NCBI GenBank assembly: GCA_947503525.1
Contig: CANNEA010000001.1
Span: forward strand, 1,054,001 to 1,118,000
Origin: an uncultured Carboxylicivirga sp.
GTDB taxonomy: Bacteria > Bacteroidota > Bacteroidia > Bacteroidales > Marinilabiliaceae
Length of the DNA: 64,000 bases
Direction of reading: 5' to 3'
The position numbers were made by a program, and so were the translations under genes. Position 1 is the first letter of the stretch; each line of letters starts with the position of its first letter. The notes beneath the pieces are model-generated. The model saw only the letters and a program-made list of their open reading frames with translations. It made no database searches and was not told the DNA's origin. Positions 26,772-37,688 of the stretch are shown here, piece after piece.

Positions 26772-27503
26772 ATGGATAAACAAATACCGCAAAATACAAA
26801 TAGCGAAGGAAACATTGTAGATTTCAGCGATGTGTACATTCGTCAGCAAGAGCACCTTATTTTGCAGAACGTCAATTTCAAAATCCAACCGGGTGAATTC
26901 GTTTATCTTATCGGAAAGGTTGGAAGTGGAAAATCCAGTTTGCTTAAAACAATGTATAACGAATTGCCTTTGCAGGAAGGGTACGGCTTCGTGGCCGGTT
27001 ATCCTTTAAAAGGACTTAAAAAAAGTAAGGTTCCTTTTTTACGTCGTAAAATGGGAATTGTCTTCCAGGATTTTCAATTGCTTTCTGATCGCACCGTTTA
27101 TAATAACCTGCTCTTCGTATTAAAGGCTACGGGTTGGAGTAATAAAAAGGAAATAGATAAACGAATACGTGAGGTGCTGTCACATGTGGATATGGTTCAT
27201 AAGGGTTATAAAATGCCGCATCAGTTATCAGGAGGTGAGCAACAACGTATTGGAATTGCCCGTTCCTTACTGAACGAACCTGATTTAATTTTGGCTGATG
27301 AGCCAACGGGTAATCTTGATCCCGATACTTCAGATGAATTAATGGTGCTTTTAAAGAAGATTTGCGAGGCCGGAAAGACGGTTGTTATGGCTACGCACAA
27401 CTACAATTTATTAAAGAAATTCCCGGGCCGAACCATTCGCTGCGAAGACACACGCCTGACTGAATCGAAACAGGAAGAAATCGATTTTGACCTGCTCGAT
27501 TAG
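26772..27503 (+). CDS. ftsE: cell-division ABC ATPase FtsE
   Basis: A 243-aa ABC ATPase with Walker A GKVGSGKSS (48-56), a Q-loop in GIVFQDFQLLSDRTVYNNL, signature LSGGEQQR (152-159) and Walker B LILADEPTGNLDP (172-184). The Q-loop region and the spacing are those of FtsE, which with FtsX controls cell-wall hydrolases at the septum. FtsX is not encoded beside it, as is usual in Bacteroidota, where ftsE and ftsX are separated. A LolD-like role is the main alternative, but no LolC/E permease is near. Confidence 0.9.
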   Translation: MDKQIPQNTNSEGNIVDFSDVYIRQQEHLILQNVNFKIQPGEFVYLIGKVGSGKSSLLKTMYNELPLQEGYGFVAGYPLKGLKKSKVPFLRRKMGIVFQDFQLLSDRTVYNNLLFVLKATGWSNKKEIDKRIREVLSHVDMVHKGYKMPHQLSGGEQQRIGIARSLLNEPDLILADEPTGNLDPDTSDELMVLLKKICEAGKTVVMATHNYNLLKKFPGRTIRCEDTRLTESKQEEIDFDLLD

Positions 27504-27735
27504 TCCATTTTAGTTGCAATTAATTGATTAGACTTTCATACGACTCTGTTTGTGTGCCCTTAAAGTTGACTCTTAACTATTGATGTTTAGCCAGAATAAA
27601 AATACTATCATAGTTCATTTTCTGGCTGCCTCATATTTTTTATCTTTAGCCAATATTCCAACTCAAGTACAGACTAAATTGTGTTGAGTTGCGTTTATTT
27701 AGTAATCTATCTTAATTTCTATAAGCCATAGGCTC

Positions 27736-30700
27736 ATGATAAGAAAAATCGTTTTTCTATTATTTGTTGGAATTCTACAGTTTAGCGTTGCTCAAAAATC
27801 GCTTAAATACTACTCCGTTGAAGAAGCTTACGATAAAGGAATGGAGTTATTCAGCCATAAAAAATATGGTTTAGCTCGCATTCAATTTGCTGATTATGTT
27901 GAAGCAAATAAAATTAACATGTCTTCGAGGGTGGCTGAAGCTGCATATTTGCAAAGAGTATGTGCTCAAAAACTGGGTAATGATGATCTTAAGTACCTCT
28001 GGGAAGATTTTATAAAGTCATATCCTTATAGTAACCGTTTGCCATATGCCAAAATGAATATGGGCGACTTCTATAAAGATGACAAAAAGTACAGACAAGC
28101 TTCGCGATGGTATGAGAAAGTTAATGCGAATGGTCTGGATAAAGAAACTCAAACGGATTATTACTTTTCTGCCGGCTATGCCTTGTTTATGCAGCAAAAG
28201 TATGATGAGGCTTTAGTGTTTTTTAATAACATCAAAGGACAGGATAATAAATACTACAGTTCGGTTCAATATTACTATAGTCATATTCAGTATGAGAAAG
28301 GTAATTACCAAACTGCTTTGGATGGTTTTAGTAAGCTGGAAAATGAGAAGGGATTTAGTAAGATAGTGCCATTTTATATTGCCCAGATTTATTACCTGCA
28401 AGACGATTATGATAATGCCATTAAGTACGCCATGCCCATGTTAAAGGATGGCAATAAAGATCGTCAGGCAGATATGCATCGCATTGTTGCGGATTCCTAT
28501 TATGGAAAGAAGGATTACAAAAATTCCATTAGCTATTATAATAAAGCCATAGAGTTGTCAAGCAAGGCCAGACGTGAAGATTTTTATCATCTGGGATTTG
28601 CGCTCTATTTCATTAAAGATTATGAGAAAGCTACTGAGGCGCTTTCACAGGTAACATCTCTTGAGGATGTTATGTCGCAGAATGCCTATTACCATTTGGG
28701 CGATTGTTACATGAAATTGGAAGACAAGAAAAGAGCACGTGTGGCTTTTGAAGCAGCTTCGAAGTATGATTTCGACAAGGACATTCAGGAAGATGCTTTA
28801 TTTAATTATATCAAGCTGAATTATGAATTGGCTTTTTCTCCATTTAATGAAATCATCAATTCATTCATGTCCTACATCGAATTGTTTCCTGAAAGCGATA
28901 AGATTGATCAGGCTTATGAATATTTGGGAAAAGCTTTTTTAACCACTAAGAATTACCGTGAGGCCTTGGCTTCAATGGAAAAGATTCAGCGTAAAACAGG
29001 GAATGTATATCGTGCAATGCAACGTGTGGCCTATTACCGTGGTTTGGAATTGTTTACCGATCTGAATTTTGTTGAGGCCATCGATTTTTTTAATTATAGC
29101 TTGAAATATGCCGAGTATGATAAAAAAATGAAGGTAGGCGCTTACTATTGGAGAGGAGAGTCATTCTATCGTACGGGGGATTATCAGAAAGCAATTAACG
29201 ACTTTAGAGAATTTATCTATATGCCGGGTTCGTATCAAATGAAAGAATTCCCTATTGCACATTACAATATTGCCTACTCTTATTTCAAACAGAAGGAATA
29301 TGCCGAAGCACAAGGTTGGTTTAGAAAATACATTAATATCTCTGATGGTAAGGATCGTGTAATGTACGGCGATGCTTTGAATCGTACGGGTGATTGTTAT
29401 TACGTCAATCGCGATTTTAATTCGGCAATTGATTTGTATACCAAAGCATCGGGTGTGCCGGAAGGATCACCTGATTATGCTTTATTTCAAAAAGCATTCT
29501 GTTTAGGTTTAGCCAAGGAGCATAATCGAAAAATTACGGTGCTTAAGGATTTAAACCGACGCTATCCGAATTCGCAATATGTAGATGATGCCCTTTATGA
29601 AATGGGACGCTCATATGTTGCTTTGGGTAATCTGGACGATGCCATATATAACTACAAGCTGATTAAAGAGAAATATCCGAAAGGAAGTTTATCTAAAAAA
29701 GCGATGCTGCAGTTGGGATTGGTTTACTACAATAACAACGATTACAATAATTCCATGACCTTTTATAAGCGTGTGGTTAACGAATATCCGGGAACTCAAG
29801 AAGCTGAAGACGCTTTGCTTGGAATTCGTAATATTTATATGGATCGTAATAATTTGGATGGATATGTAAGGTATACCGAAAAGCTGGGTGGTTTTGCACG
29901 ACTGGATATGCGCGAACAAGACTCCTTAACTTTTGTGGCAGCGGAGCGTTTTTATATGAAAAACGAATGCGATCATGCCATTAAGCATTTTCAGAGTTAC
30001 CTGACGACTTTCCCTGAAGGTAAGTTTGTGTTGAACGCGCATTTCTATAAAGCCGATTGCCAATACAGAAGTGGTCATCTGGATGATGCCTTAAATTCGT
30101 TTGAATATGTGGCCAACCGTGAGCGAAGTCTGTTTACCGAAGAATCACTGATGCGAATGGGTGAGCTTAACTTTCAGCAGGGGGCTTATCGTAAAGCTTA
30201 TGGTGCCTTTGAACGATTGGATGAAGAAGCAGAGATCAGTGAAAATCGATTGGAAGCCAAGATAGGGCAGATGCGCTGTTTGGTTAAGCTGGACCAGCCT
30301 GAGCAAAGTATCGTGGCAGCGCAAAATGTATTGGGTGTGCCAAAAATGGCTGAGGAAATTAAACGTGAGGCCATCTATTGCCTGGCGCTGAGTTATTCTC
30401 AACTAGGAAATAATGAGATGGCATTCGAAAATTTCGCTAAGCTTTCGGGCAATACCAAAAGTAAAGAAGGGGCCGAAGCCAAATATTGGATAGCTCAATA
30501 CTATTTCGATCAGAATAAGCAAGAAGAATCGGAGACAGAGATATTTGATTATATCGATAAAGGCACTCCGCATCAATATTGGTTGGCACGTAGTTTTATT
30601 CTATTGGCCGAAATCTACCATGCACGCAATGAAGACTTTCAAGCCATACAATACTTACAGAGTATTAAGGAAAACTATGAAGGCGATGATGATATTCACT

Positions 30701-30783
30701 CCAGGGTTGATATGTATTTAGATCAATGGAAACCGGAGCCTGTTACAAGTGAAGTTACCGATACCATTTCTGTAGTTGAATAA
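27736..30783 (+). CDS. large exported TPR protein (1015 aa)
   Basis: A signal peptide (about 1-19, ending SVAQ) is followed by about 25 tetratricopeptide repeats over the rest of the protein, with typical units such as ALDGFSKLENEKGF and YNRTGDCYYVNRDFNSAIDLY. It has no catalytic motif. The location should be periplasmic or outer-membrane-associated. The repeats ending in PGxxxAxxA spacings resemble YbgF/BamD-type envelope TPRs. It ends 16 bp before the outer-membrane barrel gene, and the pair is likely cotranscribed, suggesting a periplasmic partner for that barrel. No clear promoter box was found in the 232-bp upstream gap. Confidence 0.88.
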   Translation: MIRKIVFLLFVGILQFSVAQKSLKYYSVEEAYDKGMELFSHKKYGLARIQFADYVEANKINMSSRVAEAAYLQRVCAQKLGNDDLKYLWEDFIKSYPYSNRLPYAKMNMGDFYKDDKKYRQASRWYEKVNANGLDKETQTDYYFSAGYALFMQQKYDEALVFFNNIKGQDNKYYSSVQYYYSHIQYEKGNYQTALDGFSKLENEKGFSKIVPFYIAQIYYLQDDYDNAIKYAMPMLKDGNKDRQADMHRIVADSYYGKKDYKNSISYYNKAIELSSKARREDFYHLGFALYFIKDYEKATEALSQVTSLEDVMSQNAYYHLGDCYMKLEDKKRARVAFEAASKYDFDKDIQEDALFNYIKLNYELAFSPFNEIINSFMSYIELFPESDKIDQAYEYLGKAFLTTKNYREALASMEKIQRKTGNVYRAMQRVAYYRGLELFTDLNFVEAIDFFNYSLKYAEYDKKMKVGAYYWRGESFYRTGDYQKAINDFREFIYMPGSYQMKEFPIAHYNIAYSYFKQKEYAEAQGWFRKYINISDGKDRVMYGDALNRTGDCYYVNRDFNSAIDLYTKASGVPEGSPDYALFQKAFCLGLAKEHNRKITVLKDLNRRYPNSQYVDDALYEMGRSYVALGNLDDAIYNYKLIKEKYPKGSLSKKAMLQLGLVYYNNNDYNNSMTFYKRVVNEYPGTQEAEDALLGIRNIYMDRNNLDGYVRYTEKLGGFARLDMREQDSLTFVAAERFYMKNECDHAIKHFQSYLTTFPEGKFVLNAHFYKADCQYRSGHLDDALNSFEYVANRERSLFTEESLMRMGELNFQQGAYRKAYGAFERLDEEAEISENRLEAKIGQMRCLVKLDQPEQSIVAAQNVLGVPKMAEEIKREAIYCLALSYSQLGNNEMAFENFAKLSGNTKSKEGAEAKYWIAQYYFDQNKQEESETEIFDYIDKGTPHQYWLARSFILLAEIYHARNEDFQAIQYLQSIKENYEGDDDIHSRVDMYLDQWKPEPVTSEVTDTISVVE

Positions 30784-30799
30784 AGATAAAAGAAAACTG

Positions 30800-32557
30800 A
30801 TGCAAAATAAATATAGCTTCCTGATAATTGCTTTGTTAAGCCTTTCGTTTATTGAGACAAAGGCACAGGAGAAAATAAATAAAGATGTAAAGGTAGTACG
30901 CGAGTATACCCCAACAGTTTCGGATGCCTATAAGGTGAATTACATGCCTGAGGTGGATGACTCCATTACTACGCGTCCAACGTTTAATTACAGGATATTA
31001 AGTACATCCATAATTACCGATTATCAACCAAGCTTGATTACCCCGGCTAAAATTCAGACCAGCCGAGAGCAACGCTTACTGAAATCCTATGTGAAAGGTG
31101 GAGTGGGTAATTACGGAACAATTCTGGGTGAGATTGGCTATAATATATTGGAGTCAGAACCATTTTTACTGGGTTTAAACATTGGTCATACAACTTCATT
31201 AAGCGAATTGAAGCTGGAAGATGACACGCGTGTTAAAGCGCCATTTCATGATACATGGGCCAATGCAGCTTTCAAACACTTCTTTGATGATAAAACTTTA
31301 AGTGTTGACCTTGGGTTTTTGCACAATATGTACAAGTATTACGGAATGCAGACTCTGGATAATGAATTGCCCTATTTTTTACCCGGAAGTAGCGTGCCAA
31401 CCAATGGATCACAGTTGCAGCATGATGATAGCCAGCGTTTGTCGGGTTTTGATATTAGCGTTGGCCTGAATAATAACACCGTTGATGATCGAAAAACAGC
31501 TTATAATGCCGATTTTGCTTTCTCAAGTTTTGGTAATTTAAGCGGTGTCAATCAAAATGGGATTAAGTTAAGTGGAAATATAAAACACCCGGTCAATAAT
31601 CTAATCTTTGGTCTTGATGCCAAAGTAGAAACTTATAAGAATAATGTGCCGGATAGTATTGGTCCGATGTTTAGCTTTAATGAGCGAAGTCTGACGCTGA
31701 TTCAAGCCACACCATCTGTTAACTTCACTTTCGATAATGCATCGTTGAAAGTAGGCGTTTTAATAGGAGGACAAATCGATACCGAAGGAGATCGTTTTTT
31801 CGTAGCACCTGATATTTTTGGTCAGTTAACAGTGGTTGAAGGAATCGTCTCCATCTATGGTGGAATGGATGGAAATCTCAGTATGAATGACTACAGAAGT
31901 GTGATTTACGATAATCCGTTTATCTCCCCTGATATCAATGTTAAATCTTCGCTCTATGGCTTAAATTTATTTGCCGGAATAGAAGGTAATTTTAGTTCTT
32001 CCACATCTTTCTCTTCGGGACTGGAATACAGCTTTTTTAATGATGAACATTTCTTTGTCAACAAATACTATAGCACTCAACCCGAAACAAGCAGTGTGCC
32101 GGCAGTATTGCATTATACCAATTTATTTGAGCCGGTATACGATGATGGAACTTTACTGAAGGTAAAGGGAGAATTATTGTTTCGCCCAAAGCAAGAATTG
32201 GAGCTTTTATTACATGGAACCTATTTTGGTTGGAATCTGGATTCTGAAGTGGCAGCCTGGCACAAGCCGGAAGTGGAAATAGGCTTAAAAGGCGACTGGG
32301 ACTTTAACGAACATTTGACCATTAAAGGAGGGATTAGTTACCTTGGCAAGCGTAAGGCCTTTGATTTGGAAGCAGATAATTTCCAAAAAACATTAGACGG
32401 AGTTGTTGATTTCAATTTGGGTGGTGATTATCGCTTTAGTAAACAATGGTCGTTTTGGGCTAACCTAAATAATATTGCAGCATCAAAATATTATAAATGG
32501 AATGGATATCCGTCCCAAAGATTTAATGTTCAGGCGGGTATTGTTTATTCTTTCTAG
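30800..32557 (+). CDS. outer-membrane beta-barrel protein paired with the TPR protein
   Basis: A protein of 585 aa with a signal peptide (MQNKYSFLIIALLSLSFIETKAQ), an N-terminal extension (INKDVKVVREYTPTVSDAYK) and then alternating amphipathic strands to the end, closing with FNVQAGIVYSF, an aromatic C-terminus typical of outer-membrane barrels. TonB-box and plug motifs of SusC-type receptors were not recognised. It may be a TonB-dependent-receptor-like or PorP-like barrel without a plug. ATG 30800 was chosen because an upstream in-frame TTG (30776) overlaps the TPR gene and would displace the signal peptide. Confidence 0.82.
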   Translation: MQNKYSFLIIALLSLSFIETKAQEKINKDVKVVREYTPTVSDAYKVNYMPEVDDSITTRPTFNYRILSTSIITDYQPSLITPAKIQTSREQRLLKSYVKGGVGNYGTILGEIGYNILESEPFLLGLNIGHTTSLSELKLEDDTRVKAPFHDTWANAAFKHFFDDKTLSVDLGFLHNMYKYYGMQTLDNELPYFLPGSSVPTNGSQLQHDDSQRLSGFDISVGLNNNTVDDRKTAYNADFAFSSFGNLSGVNQNGIKLSGNIKHPVNNLIFGLDAKVETYKNNVPDSIGPMFSFNERSLTLIQATPSVNFTFDNASLKVGVLIGGQIDTEGDRFFVAPDIFGQLTVVEGIVSIYGGMDGNLSMNDYRSVIYDNPFISPDINVKSSLYGLNLFAGIEGNFSSSTSFSSGLEYSFFNDEHFFVNKYYSTQPETSSVPAVLHYTNLFEPVYDDGTLLKVKGELLFRPKQELELLLHGTYFGWNLDSEVAAWHKPEVEIGLKGDWDFNEHLTIKGGISYLGKRKAFDLEADNFQKTLDGVVDFNLGGDYRFSKQWSFWANLNNIAASKYYKWNGYPSQRFNVQAGIVYSF

Positions 32558-32662
32558 ATCATAAAACCATTGCTTTTAAGGGCTTAGGTAATGACTTGAC
32601 ATTTGGGTGTTTAAAGGCTTGAAAAATCATACTTTTCGAGCACTTTAAATGACTTATTTTGC

Positions 32663-32670
32663 TATATTTG
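32663..32670 (+). promoter_or_regulatory. -7 promoter box of gyrB
   Basis: TATATTTG is an exact match to TAnnTTTG. It lies 73 bp before the gyrB ATG, and the transcription start would be near 32677. No good -33 match was found at the standard spacing. Confidence 0.5.
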
Positions 32671-32688
32671 TAGGTCTTTCAATAGTAA

Positions 32689-34707
<2,019 letters not shown>

Positions 34708-34728
34708 ATAGTACGCTATATAAAATTT

Positions 34729-34763
34729 AAGAGGCTATTCATTTTGAGTAGCCTCTTTTTTTT
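34729..34763 (+). terminator. intrinsic terminator after gyrB
   Basis: AAGAGGCTATTC (34729-34740) pairs with GAGTAGCCTCTT (34746-34757), with one wobble and an ATTTT loop, and is followed by T residues to 34763. It begins 22 nt after the gyrB stop. Confidence 0.88.
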
Positions 34764-34794
34764 GTCTTAGGCCTTAAAAACTGCGGTTTTAACA

Positions 34795-34837
34795 GCATGC
34801 GATCTTTAAGTACAGAATGTTCATCAAGATCGCATGC
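34795..34837. repeat. palindromic repeat, type A, copy 1
   Basis: GCATGCGATCTT and AAGATCGCATGC form a perfect 12-bp stem with a 19-nt loop (TAAGTACAGAATGTTCATC). The loop is nearly identical to that of the copy at 35262. Relative to that copy the second stem base pair differs on both sides, a compensatory change. Confidence 0.85.
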
Positions 34838-34958
34838 CTAGGATCACATCGTTATCGTGTTGATTATTCTTCGACGATTAATTTGATGTTTTGCTAATGG
34901 ATGTAAGGCCTTTAATCTCTTTGCCCTTGCGACTCTATGTTTATTGTGTTTGTTAGGC

Positions 34959-35005
34959 AAAGGAGCGGTTCTTTCTTTTAAAAATATAGGAAGAGCCGCT
35001 CCTTT
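34959..35005. repeat. inverted repeat in gene-poor region
   Basis: AAAGGAGCGG (34959-34968) pairs perfectly with CCGCTCCTTT (34996-35005); the arms continue with partial pairing through TTCTTTC and GGAAGAG. No T run follows immediately, so it is unlikely to be a terminator. Confidence 0.6.
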
Positions 35006-35063
35006 AATTTTAGCTTGCGATTTCAATAGGCTTATGATTCCATTCTGCTCCATACTCATTACG

Positions 35064-35092
35064 ACTTTCTTTGTCTGCCAAACAAAGAAAGT
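35064..35092. repeat. inverted repeat ACTTTCTTTG/CAAAGAAAGT
   Basis: A perfect 10-bp dyad with a 9-bp spacer. Sequences of this kind (an ACTTTCTTTG dyad followed by GTAGCAAAGAAA) occur widely in intergenic DNA of Bacteroidota. That observation is from general familiarity, not a search. Confidence 0.55.
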
Positions 35093-35107
35093 AGCAAAGA
35101 AAATTCA

Positions 35108-35198
35108 CCACGAATTACGATTTTCTGAAACGTTTAACCAGGCTTAACCTATAAGTTTAGAGTCAGTATCGTTTCAGACAAATCCGCACAATTCGTGG
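35108..35198. repeat. long imperfect palindrome (91 bp)
   Basis: The left arm 35108-35132 (starting CCACGAATTACG, ending CTGAAACG) is complementary to 35170-35198 (starting CGTTTCAG, ending AATTCGTGG) with a few gaps. The 37-bp centre is unpaired. The arms could fold as a single hairpin. It looks like a small non-autonomous repeat element rather than a gene signal. Confidence 0.55.
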
Positions 35199-35261
35199 AC
35201 ACCTGCCGCACTTCCAAGAATAAAAGATTCAGTGCGTACTTTAATTATTCGGTTTTTATTC

Positions 35262-35304
35262 GGATGCGATCTTTATTTACAGAACGTTCATCAAGATCGC
35301 ATCC
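35262..35304. repeat. palindromic repeat, type A, copy 2
   Basis: GGATGCGATCTT (35262-35273) pairs perfectly with AAGATCGCATCC (35293-35304) around a 19-nt loop (TATTTACAGAACGTTCATC). It has the same loop family as copy 1 and the same stem core as the type-B copies at 36579 and 36963. Confidence 0.85.
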
Positions 35305-35465
35305 CTAAAATGATGCGAGTTGAATCAATGCAGATTGCTCCCTTACATTAATCATCAATAAAAAACACTTCCTCAAAACAATTTCAGATAAACGCCTCTT
35401 GATCTATCTTTTGTCTGACATATCTCTTATCTTAGAAAAAAGCACAAAACTAAAAGACATTAAAA

Positions 35466-35843
35466 TTGCTTAAATATCGATTTAATAAGGATTTAGGCTT
35501 TCTTGAAACAGAAGCTGACGGTAATGTATCCCTGATGAATATCATTGAGCATTATACATTAATTGCCAATGGCAAGTCACTGCCTGATAAGCTATTGATT
35601 CTTGTTAATTGTGCAAATATTGAGATTGATGTCAACAATAGAGAAATTAAAAGAGCCATGGCCTCATTAAATACAGCTCTGAAAAGCCACAAGTTTATCA
35701 AAGAAGCCATCATCGTATCAAAACCTCATTCAACCGTTATTGCCTTGTTGTTCGAAAGTATGGCCAAACAATTTAAAAACTATAGTTTTAAAGTATTTTC
35801 TACTCAGGAGGCAGCCAGAGAATGGCTGCTTTCAAATCAATAA
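35466..35843 (+). CDS. STAS/SpoIIAA-like domain protein
   Basis: A 125-aa soluble protein. The layout of strands and helices (KYRFNKDLGFLETEADG, KLLILVNCANIEID, then KEAIIVSKPHSTVIALLFESMA and FKVFSTQEAAREWL) is that of the SpoIIAA-like/STAS fold often seen as single-domain Bacteroidota proteins. The function is unknown. TTG at 35466 is the only reasonable start because an in-frame stop lies just upstream. The gene precedes the DHFR-like gene by 47 bp and is likely cotranscribed with it. Confidence 0.75.
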   Translation: MLKYRFNKDLGFLETEADGNVSLMNIIEHYTLIANGKSLPDKLLILVNCANIEIDVNNREIKRAMASLNTALKSHKFIKEAIIVSKPHSTVIALLFESMAKQFKNYSFKVFSTQEAAREWLLSNQ

Positions 35844-35890
35844 GGCAAAAATAAGCTTAAACTCACTTTTATAATAAATATGCTATTCAT

Positions 35891-36433
35891 ATGAAGACTT
35901 CGAATATTGTTTTTATCGCTAAAAGTCTGGATGGATTTATTGCCGGGCCCAATGGCGAACTGGATTGGTTAGAGTTAGTTCCTAATCCTGAACATCATGA
36001 TATGGGATATACAGCCTTAATGGAGCGTGTAGATGCCTTGGTAATGGGACGTACAACCTTTGAAACGGTATGTGCATTTGATTGCGACTGGCCCTATTCC
36101 AAACCGGTATTTGTATTGAGCACCACTTTAAAAGAGGTAGGGGATGAATATAAGGATAAGGTGGAACTTGTAAATGGAGATTTAAAAGAGGTACTAGAAC
36201 AGATACATCGCAAAGGTTTTAAGCAACTATATATCGATGGCGGTACAACTATTCAGAGTTTCTTAAAAGAGGATTTAATCGATGAGTTAATTCTTTCGAC
36301 CATTCCAGTGCTGTTGGGAGGAGGTAGTCCTTTATTTGGAGAGCTCCAGGGCTATATGCAATTCGAACATCTTAAATCAGAAGTGTTCCTCAATGCCATC
36401 ACTCAGGATAGCTATAGAAGGAAGAGGGGATAG
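35891..36433 (+). CDS. dihydrofolate reductase-like protein (RibD C-terminal/YyaP family)
   Basis: A 180-aa protein with the RibD_C/DHFR-like fold: NIVFIAKSLDGFIAGPNGELDWL at the start, ALVMGRTTFETV in the centre, LYIDGGTTIQSFL, and IPVLLGGGSPLFGEL at the end. Such proteins bind NADPH and probably reduce a pterin or flavin-like substrate; the substrate is unknown, and true folate reduction is unlikely. It is the last gene before a 1.25-kb gene-free stretch. Confidence 0.88.
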   Translation: MKTSNIVFIAKSLDGFIAGPNGELDWLELVPNPEHHDMGYTALMERVDALVMGRTTFETVCAFDCDWPYSKPVFVLSTTLKEVGDEYKDKVELVNGDLKEVLEQIHRKGFKQLYIDGGTTIQSFLKEDLIDELILSTIPVLLGGGSPLFGELQGYMQFEHLKSEVFLNAITQDSYRRKRG

Positions 36434-36578
36434 GTGCTAGATCACGAAGCATAATGTATTATTAAAATTGATTAATGATGATTGATTAGCGATTAGGCAT
36501 TAGCTTGTTGTGGTCCATTCATTTGGTTAACCAGAATTACTAAGTAAGCAGCCACCGCAGCTACACGGTGAAGAAAAA

Positions 36579-36629
36579 ATAGGGATGCGATCTTTATTAA
36601 CTTGATGCCAATAGAGATCGCATCCCTAT
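36579..36629. repeat. palindromic repeat, type B, copy 1
   Basis: ATAGGGATGCGATCT (36579-36593) pairs perfectly with AGATCGCATCCCTAT (36615-36629), a 15-bp stem with a 21-nt loop TTATTAACTTGATGCCAATAG, written here in part. The stem core GGATGCGATCT is shared with type A; the loop is different. Confidence 0.88.
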
Positions 36630-36962
36630 AAGCAGATCTTCTGTCTTGCATTTACTGCTTTTTTTTTCTGACTGTCTTGTAGTTTGGAATACTATTAGAT
36701 TACTCCCTCAGGCTGCGCCAGCTTCCCATGGGGAGCATATGATTTACTGTTTCCTTAAGCGTATAAGGTATCAATGGTTCATTGTTAGTCTTTCCCCTGA
36801 AGAAGTGGGGCGAAGGTCTATGGGGGTAGGTTTTACATAATTCGATGAGTCGTAGGCATTGCCTCTGTTAATAACTAATTGCTAGCGAATTTGATACAAG
36901 TGCTACTTAACTCTTCTTTCTTTGTCTTCTATACAAACAATAATAATTTGCAGTAAAAATAA

Positions 36963-37005
36963 GGATGCGATCTTTATTAACTTGATGCCAATAGAGATCG
37001 CATCC
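36963..37005. repeat. palindromic repeat, type B, copy 2
   Basis: GGATGCGATCT and AGATCGCATCC form the stem; the loop is identical to copy 1. Similarity to copy 1 continues about 65 bp to the right (for example GATCTTCTG and TTTGGAA versus TTTGGAAG, then ACTATTA), so a unit of roughly 110 bp is duplicated. Confidence 0.88.
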
Positions 37006-37626
37006 CTATGAGCGGATCTTCTGACTTATATTTGCTGCGTTTTTTTCTGAAGGCCTACGGTTTGGAAGACTATTACATACTGTTAAACTCTTCTTTCTTC
37101 GTAACTATTCCCATGGCATAAGTTGCCTCTTTTATAGATATGAAAGGTTCGATGCTTGTGATCTGTTCCGAATTTTGCTTTGTTTTAACTGAAGAAATTT
37201 ATTTTGTTTATCTTAATTACGATAACTAAGAACTGTATGCGATAAATAAATTCCGAATTAATTGTTGTAAAGTCAAGTGATGCATAATTCATTTATGTTG
37301 TTTTTTTAATATGCCCAGGTCTTGATTAGCGTAAAAAGGCGCTATTAATAAGGATTACAAAGAATTAAAAGTTAAATGTTAAAATATCAAGGTTTTATAA
37401 TTTATATTGGTTTAAAATAAAGATGGTGATGTTGGGCTATATGCACAGTGCCTTGCGACTAACAGTAAGATTGGTTAGAGTATTTAAGTGTTGTATTGCT
37501 CTTTTGAAGTTAAGTAGAGGTTTGTAATAGCAAATGGATTTATGTAGATTTAAAGTAGATACAGTTATACATAAGTTGATGCGTCTAAAATTGGATTTTA
37601 ATTAATCATTTGTATGACTTTAGTAG

Positions 37627-37649
37627 ATATAAAGCACTGTGCTTTATAT
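37627..37649. promoter_or_regulatory. perfect dyad upstream of lipoprotein gene (candidate operator)
   Basis: ATATAAAGCAC and GTGCTTTATAT are perfect 11-bp arms separated by one base. The dyad is centred about 50 bp before the ATG at 37689, a position fitting an operator or activator site. No T run follows, so it is not a terminator. Confidence 0.5.
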
Positions 37650-37688
37650 GGAGTAGTTAGGTAAAATCAGAATCTAAAAATTTTCTTT

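Larger units (their letters stand above)
36434..37688. other. 1.25-kb gene-poor region with two type-B repeats
   Basis: No convincing protein or RNA gene. A 64-codon open frame at 36646-36840 has no family resemblance and overlaps repeat flank sequence. The region holds two type-B palindromic repeats with long related flanks, a small hairpin TAGCG...CGCTA near 37327, and a perfect dyad at 37627-37649 before the lipoprotein gene. The right half is very AT-rich. Confidence 0.6.

Noticed and set aside
30776-30799. TTG start for the barrel gene overlapping the TPR gene
   Set aside because: It adds charged residues before the signal peptide; the ATG at 30800 places the signal peptide at the N-terminus.
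36646-36840. 64-codon open frame in the gene-poor region
   Set aside because: Composition and content look like noncoding repeat flank; no start context, domain or partner gene.
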